From the NCBI GenBank assembly GCA_001931875.2, contig MSJH02000496.1:1-64000 (forward strand): a stretch of DNA of 64,000 nt. Direction: 5' to 3'. Below are positions 53,760 to 64,000 of the stretch, piece after piece. The position numbers and the translations under genes are program-made. The notes below the pieces were generated by a model. That model had not been told where the DNA came from, did not search any database, and saw only the letters and a program-made list of their open reading frames with translations. Source of the DNA: Byssochlamys sp. IMV 00236 (lineage: Eukaryota > Ascomycota > Eurotiomycetes > Eurotiales > Thermoascaceae). Positions within the stretch are counted from its first letter, which is position 1, and each line of letters starts with the position of its first letter.

Positions 53760-55135
53760 TTAAGCCTGGGCGGCGAAACCTAGCTTAGGGCCGTCGGCGC
53801 TGAAGACGACGTACTGGCTCTTCAGGAAGATGTCACCGAAGATGGACATACCAATGTCGGAGTTGTCCTGGATACCACCGAAGCAGGTCGAGCTGCCGTC
53901 AGTGACAGGGGCGTAGTTGATGAGGTCGCCAGAGACGACGGCGTTGTAGCCGCCGATGCTGACAGTGAAAGATGGCAGGCTGGTGCTGCAAGGGAACACA
54001 TAGCCTCCGTACTGCTCGCTGTTCTGGGCACTGTCGACCTGCTGGTAGTAGGCATCGACAATGTCGGTAGGAAGCATGAGGAGAGTGGTGCCGGTGTCTG
54101 ATGCAAAATTAGAATGTTGGCAACTTTTTTAAGTGTGCGTATTTAGTAACAACTTACCAGCAATGCCGGAAATCTGGTCAGAGGTGGTTTGACCGTTACC
54201 GACGGCGTATCCATCAGCAGTAAAGCCCCAGAAACCCTGGGAGCTGTCGACGTCGGTGTAGGTGATCTTGCCGGTGTACTTGGAATTGTCGAGGTAGCCG
54301 AAGTCGTAGCTGCCGGGGGCGTTGTGCTTCAGAGTCACGGCGAAAAGAGGGGCGTCCAATTCGGATTTGACAGTGTCAAAGAATGTCTTCTGAGACCTCG
54401 GCTTGACTGCACCACCATTAGTCAGTACGGCTGGCGACACAATGCTGCTTGAAACACCAAGACCTACCAGTGTTGATGGAGCTGAAGGCCAAGCCCAGGA
54501 GGCCATCGCTGTTCTTGTCCTGGGTGAACTCGGAGCTGACCCGCGAGGCGGCCTCGACGGCCTGGGAGTTGGCAGTCACACCGCCAACAGTGACGGTGTC
54601 CTTGTAGACATCACCGCTGGCAGAGCTGCCGTCTCCGTAGCTGATGCTCCAGGAGTAGCCGCTCATCTTAGTAGCATTGGAAGAGGGCTTGTAGACGGAG
54701 TGACCGGAGCTCTCAGAAGAGCTCAATTCGTCCGAGAAAACCCACCTGAAGGCACTTGTCAGCAAACATTCATTCTCTTAGAATAGCACACTTGAGCACA
54801 TACAGATCGGCGGAACCGGTGTCAATATCCAGATGCAGAGTGGAGGCTCCCGCGGTGACAGGAGTCAGATAGGCCTGGTCGTTATCCTCAGGCGTAGTGA
54901 CAGCGCTGCCCTTGACAGCAGCCTCCCTGACGTGGTGGGGAACAGTACCACCGTACTTCTGAATAGCATTGGCGTAGATGCCTGGCAGGTTGATGGTCTT
55001 GGGAGTAATAGGCTTCGCGATCTGGTTGATAGTGAAACCAAGACGAGGATTAGCACCAACAGGCTTGGTGGGAGCAGCGGACGCGACCGCCGCGAGAGCT
55101 GCAGCTGCAGCGGTGACCTTGTTGAGAAGAACCAT
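53760..55135 (-). CDS. pepA: Aspergillopepsin-type secreted aspartic protease
   Basis: Pepsin-family (A1) acid endopeptidase, secreted to degrade protein at low pH. Exons on the minus strand are 55135-54804, 54745-54468, 54406-54158 and 54097-53760, giving 398 aa, the standard length with a signal peptide (residues 1 to about 20, ending ASAAP) and a propeptide to about residue 72. Both catalytic aspartates are present: [12 protein letters not shown] (Asp about 105, the codons split by intron 1) and [11 protein letters not shown] (Asp about 287, split by intron 3). The flap tyrosine lies in [18 protein letters not shown], and the disulfide cysteines occur in [12 protein letters not shown] and GSSTCFGG. 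The C-terminal block [15 protein letters not shown] is typical. The upstream region has a TATA box and PacC/GATA-like motifs. Closest by eye to PepA. Confidence 0.93.
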
Positions 55136-55270
55136 TTTTGTAGTATTATTAAAAGGTGAATAGACTCCCTGTATGTTCTTGGGGCGATGAACGAGAGATA
55201 CTCAAGAACTTGGGAGATCTGAGCTTGAGACCTTGGAGACCAGACATCTTCGAGCTGACGACGCTGGGCC

Positions 55271-55276
55271 TTTATA
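55271..55276 (-). promoter_or_regulatory. TATA box of the aspartic protease gene
   Basis: TATAAA on the minus strand, 136-141 nt upstream of the protease ATG at 55135, which suits a leader of roughly 100 nt. Confidence 0.65.
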
Positions 55277-55285
55277 GTCTTTGGT

Positions 55286-55349
55286 CTATCACGAAGGCCC
55301 AAGCCAAGTAACGGCAGAAGATCGCTTTGGGATCATCGCATATGCCAGG
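55286..55349. promoter_or_regulatory. GATA-type and PacC-type motifs upstream of the aspartic protease
   Basis: TGATAG on the minus strand (55286-55291) fits the AreA HGATAR site. GCCAAG (55303-55308) and GCCAGG (55344-55349) on the plus strand fit the PacC GCCARG site. All lie within 75 nt upstream of the TATA box. Acid protease genes are known to respond to pH and nitrogen; binding here is not shown, and six-base motifs arise often by chance. Confidence 0.4.
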
Positions 55350-58069
55350 CAGAGCGGCAGAAACATCTGCTCGACGAACAGTAGCACGAAATCTGCTCGC
55401 CCCTCCTTCTCACCCCAGATCAAACGTCCCACAGTTGGAACTGGGAGGGACAGACGTTACAATGCATCTCGGGATCGTGTGAAGGGCGGTATCTGGCCAG
55501 CCTGGTGGCATCGATAACAGACGTATCGTGCAACCCCCCCCTGACCCTGAGTTAAGAACACAGCCTGAGCGGGGCATCTGCAGGCACAGCCAGAGAGATC
55601 TTCTCGGATAGGCCGCGGTCGTTTTTTCCGACGGAGTAATTGGAGAGAAGCCAAAACTGAACTGTTTTGAAACTGCACAAGCGGAACGAATCAGGTGGGA
55701 TAGGTAAGCGCCAAGATCGCTGATGTATAGACAGTTACAGCTATTCATGGTGTAGCGCAAAGGCTGACTTCTGGGGCTTTGCCAACAAGCTCGACCGCTT
55801 GGGTTTGATTCGACGATGGCGCGACGATCATTATCGTGTGGGGGAAGATCGCCTGCTCACTCATAGGTCCCTAAGGTACCCTGAACGGTGAACTGGCATA
55901 CGCGCCAGCCAGAAGATGCTGGCGATAATGAGGTAACAATCCAGACGACGGGGCGAACCGGCGACCCCGGTTATATCCTTATGCATCGAGACTCTGTATC
56001 CTCATCTCCTCAAAACCATTGCGTTCCGCGCGTCGTGGCCACTGTCGCCCTGTGCCTTGCCACTGGCCAGCTCGAAAACTCAGGGGTAGATATGGACGAA
56101 CAACGTGCACAGCCAGTAGTTGATGAGTCCCGCACTGCTCGGATGAGGTGGCCCCAGAGAAAGACAGAAATCCATCGGAGAGAAACACACGTTCTCGGAG
56201 TCCGAGTGCGGGCCGATCGAAGCCCCAAGCCGCATAGTATCTCGTAGTTTTTCTATCGCGCACATAAGATTCCGCTTGGATCAGGAACGGTAGATGCAGA
56301 TCGAACACACGCGCAAATGATATGTGCCCATTGAGAGCACAGCGTGGGGTCGAAAATATACCATAATCAATACGGAAAAGCCTAGGACAACCCGCGGCTC
56401 CGGCGATCAGCAGCCGGGCAGCTGCAGAGAAGACGGAGAAAGAAGTTCGATCTCGAAAGAAAGAAAGTAACTTCCATTGGGGATATTCACCTGTCAGTCT
56501 ATCGATCATGATTGGGCCAGGCCGCCAAATGAAAGGGTTCATCATCACTGGCCAAGCTCGATGGTGAGACCCGATGCTGGCTGTCTGTCACCATCTTTCG
56601 ATAAAGATACACAAGGTTTTAGATATCACCTCCTGGATCGGGCATGTCGCTCCACGATGCTCAGCAGCAGTGCCTTTCCGTGGTTGCAATGCAGAGCCGG
56701 TGATAATATTATTGATGCTCCGCTCGTCTTTTTTTGTCCCTGACCAAATCCAGCGCAGACACGGCAGATCGCCGGACTAAGCCACCAAGATCACAGCTTG
56801 TTTTGTCCTCTGTCCGAAACAGTCTGATTAGGCGTTTTTGATGACCGCTTAAGGTAGCATGATTCTCATCCATCCTGCCCCTTTGAGAAGAGCATGGCCT
56901 CTTTTGTTCTGGACAGAGTTTCAGCCTTGCCTGGTCCGACGGTCTCCCGCGATCTCAAGGAAGATATTCTAGAAACTCGCCAGGGAATAGCAAGTCTCCG
57001 CCGTAGCATCTGCGGACATTAACATTAGAAAATGATCCTTCGGAGGAGATTCTCTCAACTGAATGGACCGCCACACTCTAGCCCCTCTCCCCCGCTGCTT
57101 GGCAGTAGTCGTCTTTCAGTTCTTACATGTTGCCATACCGTAGACGCGCCTGATAGATCTCCGTATACTGCCAAGACAAAAATGGCCCGCGGGATTCTTT
57201 TTTTAGGTTATTCATGCTGTTCACTGTAGCCCGATGAGACGGACTGGATCAGCCTTCGGGGCCAAAACTGAGCCTCCATCGGAAAACAACAGACGCAAGA
57301 CCCGGTAAGTAGTAACTACAACCGGGCGATGATTGAAGATCGACCTTGTATCGGTCTCACCGCTCGAATTGGATCAACCAACCCTGCCAAGATAGCGCAT
57401 AAGAGGTATGACCAGGATACGATGTTACCCTCCTATATTGCGTTATTTCGGGAAGATCACTGCTTCGCCGGATTGAATGACGTTGCCATTCATAACGCGA
57501 GTATCTGTAGCTTCCCGAAACTAACCAGGAATCCTGCAAGGCTGCTCTTACGGTGTAGTTAGTTGTTACTCCGCAAATTCCAGATGAGCAACATCATCAC
57601 CTCATGCGCGTGGATCTATAGCAAAATTGCTATAGCCTAGGCAACTTGTCGATAAACAAAAATATTCAATGGCAGCAAATCTCATATCCAATATTTCAAC
57701 GAACTATCATTACAACTGTGCATGGCAAACCAGATTACCAAGTATCAGAAGGCTTGAAAAGCAGAGAGAAGGCCGTGCGTCGCTGTGCAACCACTAACAT
57801 CCAAGACAGATCACATAACGGGAGAAAAGGGCTGAGCTACTATACCAAACCCCGAGGTATCAGTAACGAGAAACACAACTTGGGCAAACGTGTGCAATCA
57901 AGTTGCAGACACAAAAGGCGGCCAACAATACAAACCGTGACACCTGAGCTTGTCGACGGGAGAAAGCAGATATAGTGACGAGGATGATGCAGGAAGACGC
58001 CCTGGCAAGAGCGGACATCGCGATTGCTATGAGATGCAGGAGAACTCGCAGTCCCGAGACAGCGTGATA
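55350..58069. other. Intergenic region, protease 5' side to Aro80-like 3' side
   Basis: 2.7 kb with many short overlapping ORFs on both strands (for example 55888-56247 plus, 55979-56548 minus) that are antisense to each other and lack motifs. No RNA gene or repeat seen. The final part should be the 3' UTR of the Zn2Cys6 gene. Confidence 0.4.
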
Positions 58070-61000
58070 TCACAGGAATTGGGACGGGAGTCCATTTCCA
58101 CCTGCAGTGTCACCACCTTCGGCACTCTTGTCATACTGCTCGTTGAGGAGAACCTCGAGCATATCAAACTCGCCAACCATAGGTCCAGTCCCACCTAGAC
58201 CTTGGTCAACACCGGCAGTCGAGCTGTTGAAGAACTGGTCCAGCGGCAGAGCAAACCAGTCTGGAAGCGCTCCTGAGGACGTAGCACCCTCGTTGATTGC
58301 CTGAGATGGTGGATTAGAGTCCTCCAAACCAGCACTTGGTGGCGTAGCATTGGGGTCATAATAGTTGTAGTACACAGACGGCGGAGGGGGCATGAAAGAG
58401 ACATTGAGATTGGAAGAATTGATAGGCTGGGCCGGGATATTAGCCAAAGGATCATGGCCGTTGGTGACCGTTGGAGTAGCGTTATTGCTTCCATCCACGG
58501 AGTAACCTAGATTTTGTGCTCCATTATGAGACGGTTGCCATTGAGAACCGGCGACATCCCTACGAGCTTGCGTACTATCGCGAGGACGTGGTGACTGGGG
58601 TGTGGACACCGGTGCCGAACCGCGGTCCTGGGTTTCACCTTCACCGGAGCGATCCATTGGAGCAAACCGAAGAAATCTTGTTCGAATGTTAGTTGTAAGT
58701 AATTCAAGCAACCTGGCTATCGTATGACTCAGGTGGACATCGTCGACAACGCAGGTCCGCAGAGCCTCGACAGTCTTGTCCTGGAGCTCTAATGAGACAC
58801 GGACATCGTCTTCCGTGGCACCAAGTGTGAAAGTCTTCAACATGTTAGCTACACTCACGAAAAACATGAGGGTAGACGCAAAAATACCTTGAGAATGAAT
58901 ATCATGCCAGAGAGGATCCTAAAATATGTCCGAACAGGACAATGTTTCAGATGATCGCCGGGCACGAGACCCTCAAGAACGGTCTGAAGGATTTTCCGCG
59001 AAGCATCCACAACCTCCTGAATATAGGGCTCGTTGACTCGATACAGCTCCATGAGAACTCGAAGTGATGCGGTTCCCGACGGCGAAGGACCAGAGCCAGG
59101 TCTTTCACTTTGAGCCTGGGCTGAAGCTGCTTCATTCGACATGGTAGTCCATCGATCGACCACGGCTTGTAGGGCCAGACAGTTCACGTACAAGCCTGCA
59201 ATTGATGTTAGTAAGCTACTCAGCAAAGTCCAAGCACGAGACACTTACGTGTATACTCATATTCGATCGTCAATATATGACGCATTTGAGGGCACACTGG
59301 CATTCTCTTTTTAGTACGGACATTGGATACGAATTCAAGGGGGTTTCAACTAACGATTAATGCTGTCCAGGTTCCGGCGGAACTCGCGTAACGAAGGAAG
59401 GAACTCATCGATCTGTTCACGGTACCGTCCACTCCTGATGAGTTCGGACGTCTGCTCTTTAGAGGCAAACAGCAACTGATTGCTCATGTACATGACCTTT
59501 GAGATTCTGATCCAGCAGTCTTGCATCCTGTCAATCAGGACGTCCCCTGATTTTGGATCCCCAAGGGACGGTTCAATGTCATGACTCCATTGGGGTAGCG
59601 GCAGCATCGAAGGGATTCCAAGGCGTCCGCTGCTCTGGGTCACATAGACAAGAATTAGACGACGAACACGACGCTTTCGCATCTGTTCAGCTGGGGACTC
59701 GTTTGCATTGGAGCTGTTCTTCTGGTCGAATACTCCAAGTTCGAATGCCAAAGCTTGTGCCGTGCTCAGCAGCATCCAGGACATCCGGTCGGATCGCCAG
59801 GCAGGCTCCAACCACTTCTGAAAAGCGAGTCTTCCTTCGGCACCGCCACTTGAGTTCTTATTTGACGTCTGATCAGCATCGTTGTCTATGTCCTTGTCGG
59901 AGCGCGTCAGTGAGACGTGTGCATCCATGTCCAGAAGCGTGTTCTCGTCGTCTCCAGGAGGGAAATGCAGGTTTCGCGGGTGCCAGTCGGTCAAAAGGAG
60001 AAGAGCTTCGACGGTGCCCAGCGATCTCAGATGTCCTTTCAAATTGACCTTGCCGGGAAGAGGTCCAAGGTCGACTGATCTTGGTTTGCTAAAACCAACA
60101 GAGTTTCCGCCAAACTTCTCCTGACCCCAGAAGAGCCGCTCGATCATGCCTCTCAGGTATGACCAAAGCCGGTCATGGATGTAAAAGGCACGAGTGAAGG
60201 CACCGTCACCCTTCGGTTTCATATGGCGGGAGGCTGCTGTAAGAATCGTAACAGCTAACACCGGCTCTTCCGTGAGCAGCGTTCGGTGCGTGGAGGGTGG
60301 CGAGAAGTCCGGTAATACAATTGGACTCAAAGGGGCCATATGCTCGTAGTAACTAGAAACGTAAATCAGCCTGTTTCCGCACATAACAAGTTTGCATGGA
60401 TCAAACTTACTATGCCACATATGCCATGGCTTCATCGACGGTGAGCCAACCGGCTCGCACAAATCGTAGACGCGACCATGCTTTGACCGCATCGAGATAA
60501 CCAGGATCTTGCGTATCAACTGAATTGGCTGACTGTGCCCGATTATCGACCAGATGAGGCTCTGCTGGACCCGAAGCTTGTCCTCGATAATAGCGTCCCA
60601 GAGCCTCAGGTCGCGGAAGCGTCGAGTACGGCTGCGGACCGCTTCGGGGGGTACCTGTTTGGGCCATAGGGGAAACCGGTGATGTATAGGAAGCAGCAGC
60701 CGCCTGTCTGGCAGCATATCTGTTTTCCAGACTCTGACGGTTTAGATCTTCAGTCCTGCCAGCCGCCTCTGACAGCAGATGGAGGGCATCATGGCTGTTG
60801 CTGATAGTCGGTGATAGGAGTTCCGCCGCCGTTCTGTTCATCATATGCTGCCCACTCTCCAACGTATAACTCTGCCCTCTGCCATTGAGAGGATATGCGG
60901 GGGGCCGCGGGAGCCTTATATCCTGGAATTGCGGCGAAGGCGCAGATGAATTGGTCGCATACTGCGTCGTGGGAGCTGGCCGCCCTATCTGAGTCGTTGC

Positions 61001-61525
61001 GGAGGGAGACGATTCTGACCACGACGGTCTGGACGAGGCTCTGCCATTCTCGAACGAGGTCGAACCAGCCTGCGTATAGGGCGATGCATTGCCATTGCCT
61101 GGCGTATCATTGTATGACTCCCCCACCATCATCCGCTTATCGCGGCGAAGCGGACCATCGACCTCATCACTGCCGCCTTCTGAAGCCTTGCGCTTCCGTC
61201 TCGTTGCTGAGAATTCGCATCGTTTGCTCTCGCGTCGGCATCGCACACACGGAGGCGGACGGGGGTTATCGACACCTGGACTCGCATCAATCAGAATGCT
61301 CAAACACCATTGTATATCCCGTAGATCTCTAGGGAACCGGTGAAACGTACTTCCTAGATCGCACTTGACCTTGCGCTTACGACAAGGGTCGCATGCCTGG
61401 TATCCGCGACGGTGGTGCGGTTGAGGAGACAGCGACTTGGAACTCTCCGAATAGAGGCCATTACTGTTATTATTCGGATGACCGCCATTATTAGGTGGGA
61501 TCGAGGGGTCTGCAGCGGACGCCAT
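58070..61525 (-). CDS. Zn2Cys6 transcription factor, Aro80-like, 6 exons
   Basis: Nuclear regulator with an N-terminal binuclear zinc cluster and a fungal-specific middle homology region. Exons on the minus strand are 61525-61351, 61275-60411, 60352-59355, 59296-59249, 59195-58888 and 58834-58070, giving about 1052 aa. The six cysteines are at residues 45, 48, 55, 68, 71 and 78 ([11 protein letters not shown], then [11 protein letters not shown]), with a 12-residue linker [12 protein letters not shown]; this linker type is shared with Aro80, the activator of aromatic amino-acid and GABA catabolism. Intron 1 splits the cluster between the third and fourth Cys. Exon 4 is only 48 nt and its acceptor (AATGCCAG|TG) is the one that keeps frame with the strongly protein-like [15 protein letters not shown]. 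The C-terminus is Pro/Asn-rich and acidic, a likely activation domain. Targets not known. Confidence 0.85.
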
Positions 61526-62423
61526 TTAGGGCCGTTTCGAGAATGATGAGCTTCGCCTTCTGTCGGCGCAGAGTGGAGGGATTGGGGAAATTGGTAGCCG
61601 ATGCAAAGCGAACATTTGCGAGTACTTAGTCTACCTAAGTAAGTGGGGTTTGTGGCCGGTTTGGTTTATCCCAACGCAAAGATCTACGGGTTAAAAGGCG
61701 AACGATCTCCCGAGGATATATGCTAAGACACTAAGAAGAGAGGCCATGGGATTTCTTTCTCGTAACTATGTAGTTGAAAATCGCGGATCTTCGTCTGTTC
61801 TGGTTATGGATTCCTTTTTTTCTTGACTCGATCCCAGATCGATCCGGACCCTAAGTAATGTGCGGGGTAGTAATTCGATACGGAGTATTATTCGCCTCGC
61901 ATTCCTGATCCTACCGTGGGAGGATGTCGAGCGATTGACTAACTACAGTAATTTAGTTACATTCTGCATTCTTTCGAATCATCACCAGTCACGAGAAGCG
62001 CAGAGCTACTGGTGGAGTTTCTTCAGGCCATGTGGTTTGGTGCTCACGGGATTAATATTGTCGACTGAGCTAGTAACGTAAGTATTATATATCCTGGGGA
62101 TAATATGGCTCTTTTCCTTGGATGATCTTGTGTTTCCTGCCAAGTCTAGGGAAGCTTGGACTTTTCCCACGTGGATACCCCAGGAATTGGTTCGCGCGAG
62201 TAAGATCCATTATACAATGGTCAATGCATGTTCACAGAGAGGGAAATATCGCAAATAGGATAACTTAGACGAAGAGAGGCTTGAACTATCATCGCATATA
62301 GCGGCCTTACGTTCTATAGGGCATGCTTGATCCAAGATACTGTACAATTCTACCAAGTTGAACGGAGCTATGCTATCGCTATCGTACACTAGTCCAACAT
62401 CTAGCTTTGAAGAAATGCAAACT
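61526..62423. promoter_or_regulatory. Intergenic region upstream of the Zn2Cys6 gene
   Basis: 0.9 kb containing the Zn2Cys6 gene promoter and the 3' UTR of the UVRAG-like gene (both minus strand). No ORF worth calling. Confidence 0.5.
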
Positions 62424-64000
62424 CTAGGCGCCCGTTCGCAGAGGATGAGCACTGGGGCCAGGCGATGTGGCAGAAACATCTGCAAAGGTCGATGCCCTCT
62501 TCCCCTTGGTTTTATCACCAACCCCATTCATCTTCGTGCCAGCATCAGGGAACTTCCGCGGATTGATCCATTCACCGCTGGTAACACTATCCTCACTGTC
62601 TCTGCGCGAGAGATTGGGAGTGACCCGGCCCAGCAGCAGACCACGAACCCCTCCCGCTTTCCGCAGCGGTATTTCAGCGCCCCCTGCAGTGAGCACGTAG
62701 AGCAGATATTTCAGATTGGGCAAAGTATGGCGAATGTCGAGTGGCCGTAGTCCACGGGCTGTCATAAGGAACTCGATATCCTTGTTGAGGAGGAAGACAC
62801 CGTACTCGAACCGATAGTGAACGTTCACCGGATAGAGAGGGAAAGTCCGCTGTGGGAGAGCAACCGACACGGGGTCGTGAATAATCGACGCTGAGGAATA
62901 GGGCTTGAGGGGATAGGGTATAGGAGTAGATAGATAGAACGACAGAAGAAATACCAAATGAGCCGTGAATCCGAGAGCCGCAGCGACAGACTCCCGGTCT
63001 ATATCCCCAAAGGATGAATTGGGCAGCGCGAGGCCAGCAATGGTAAACGCGAGTGGCTTTCCCGGAATAGGCTCGATGGGATAGACTGAAAGAAGATCTT
63101 CACAGATACGGCGTATTTGGCCCTTGGATTCTTCTGTGTTCTTCTCCAGCAGACTTGCACTTGATGCGAGTTTCACTTGGGCATCAGGGAGATGGCTGCG
63201 CGTCCTATCCTGGCTCTCACGGCCAACAACCATTGCCTCTCTCCTCGCCTTTATACTAGCCACTAATTCTTCTTTGCGTTTGGTGGAACCACGGAGCTGT
63301 TTCTTCTCAGCAGCGACGGCGCGTTTCGTGAAGGAAAGGTGATCTTGCGCTTGTGAAGCCTTGCTAAGGGAAGAGATTGCATGCTGGTTCTTCTCGAGGA
63401 TCGTGTTGATCTGCGCCTCTAGCTTCTCCCTTGTCGCCAGCGCATCCTGAATACAGTCGTCCAGGTTCGCCAAGCGCATCAATGCATCATAGGACGATGT
63501 CGGCTGGGCACTTTTCTGATGCCATTCCGACACCTTGGAGGTTCCAGGCCCTTGGACGGGAGGAAGATCTGTCAAGTTCGTATACACCCCGTCGGCAAAG
63601 TGGAAGAGAATCGAATTGGGCGGGAGAGGCTGGTGAAAGCTGTCCAGCGATTTCCCCACGAATTGAAGAGACCGGAGACTCAGCTGTAGCTCGACCAGCA
63701 ATGTATATTCACGCATCGCAGCCGTTTTCGCCCAGAGCTTTAATGTCATCTCATCCAATCGCGAGACAAGTGGTCCGCAGGTGTTTAGATCGAAAGACTG
63801 AAAGCTTGGATTCGTCGCTTTCTCAATCACCTCGCTGATATACACCGGGCCTTCGACATTGTCGCAATGGATCGAAAACCACGTATCTGCCATCCTGCTC
63901 TGCATGATATCCCCGAGTTTTATCTGTCTAACCTCGGCATTATCGCCACTCCAGGGGAGGGTACTTCGTCTTCGACTGCGCCGGGATTCATGCCGCGGAT
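62424..64000 (-). CDS. UVRAG/Vps38-like autophagy and endosome protein (5' end outside window)
   Basis: Subunit of the PI3-kinase (Vps34) complex II in endosomal sorting and autophagy, judged by a UVRAG/Atg14-type architecture. The frame is open through 64000, so the gene starts beyond the right edge; at least 525 codons are visible. From the edge inwards it shows STLPWSGDNAEVRQIKLGDI, a beta-rich C2-like part (WFSIHCDNVEGPVYISEVI), then a coiled coil (about 63480-63150: REKLEAQINTILEKNQHAI and an Ala/Lys/Glu-rich helix), then the conserved Atg14/UVRAG block (LGFTAHLVFLLSFYLSTPIP, YRFEYGVFLLNKDIEFLM, LPNLKYLLYVL). The C-terminus is basic and Ser-rich. No intron is visible in this part. Confidence 0.82.
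   Translation of the reverse strand, partial: PRHESRRSRRRSTLPWSGDNAEVRQIKLGDIMQSRMADTWFSIHCDNVEGPVYISEVIEKATNPSFQSFDLNTCGPLVSRLDEMTLKLWAKTAAMREYTLLVELQLSLRSLQFVGKSLDSFHQPLPPNSILFHFADGVYTNLTDLPPVQGPGTSKVSEWHQKSAQPTSSYDALMRLANLDDCIQDALATREKLEAQINTILEKNQHAISSLSKASQAQDHLSFTKRAVAAEKKQLRGSTKRKEELVASIKARREAMVVGRESQDRTRSHLPDAQVKLASSASLLEKNTEESKGQIRRICEDLLSVYPIEPIPGKPLAFTIAGLALPNSSFGDIDRESVAAALGFTAHLVFLLSFYLSTPIPYPLKPYSSASIIHDPVSVALPQRTFPLYPVNVHYRFEYGVFLLNKDIEFLMTARGLRPLDIRHTLPNLKYLLYVLTAGGAEIPLRKAGGVRGLLLGRVTPNLSRRDSEDSVTSGEWINPRKFPDAGTKMNGVGDKTKGKRASTFADVSATSPGPSAHPLRTGA

Noticed and set aside
55979..56548. 189-codon minus-strand ORF between the protease and the Zn2Cys6 gene
   Set aside because: Opposed by another ORF on the plus strand, no domain or splice-linked exon; likely chance.

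Overview
The window reads as nuclear DNA of a filamentous ascomycete, most likely an Aspergillus-like Eurotiomycete. The genes are split by short introns (about 50-80 nt, mostly GTAAGT/GTATGT donors). The gene set includes a PalH pH sensor, an aspergillopepsin-type acid protease, a LaeA-like methyltransferase, a Zn2Cys6 regulator and an Eme1/Alg2/Kcs1/Mch1 housekeeping block. There is one 40-base assembly gap at 11351-11390. All gene models were worked out by hand from reading frame, splice signals and family motifs. Family names rest on motif recognition, not on a database search.

Left part (1-15 kb): a seven-exon MFS transporter (minus) and a MATE-family transporter (plus) diverge from a 1.7-kb spacer. 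A nine-exon secreted agmatinase/arginase-fold enzyme follows. A 5.8-kb stretch without a supportable gene, holding the gap, leads up to a kinesin.

Centre (15-47 kb): a conserved block of a 1738-aa kinesin-4-like motor, ALG2 (N-glycan mannosyltransferase), EME1 (non-catalytic partner of the Mus81 nuclease), MCH1-like transporter (minus) and KCS1-like inositol-phosphate kinase (minus). Next come a small protein resembling the protease-like barrel of Copia/TNT1-94 Pol, a PLAC8 cysteine-rich protein, an unrecognised gene, PalH/Rim21 and an F-box protein.

Accessory island (47-53 kb): an AT-rich segment holds a Ty3/gypsy reverse-transcriptase remnant, an unrecognised ORF, an intact 507-codon OTT_1508-type putative deaminase with a complete HxE...PCxxC zinc site, a short piece resembling the C-terminus of a flavin monooxygenase, and a LaeA-like SAM methyltransferase. 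This is the most novel part of the window.

Right part (53-64 kb): PepA-type aspartic protease (minus) with a TATA box and PacC/GATA-like motifs, an Aro80-like Zn2Cys6 regulator (minus), and a UVRAG/Vps38-like protein (minus) that runs off the right edge.

Functional links: PalH starts the ambient-pH pathway that ends at PacC, and the acid protease 10 kb away carries PacC-type motifs, so the two may be connected by regulation. The MFS/MATE pair could share control. The deaminase, monooxygenase piece and methyltransferase look like an insertion-prone or decayed accessory locus, not a working pathway.
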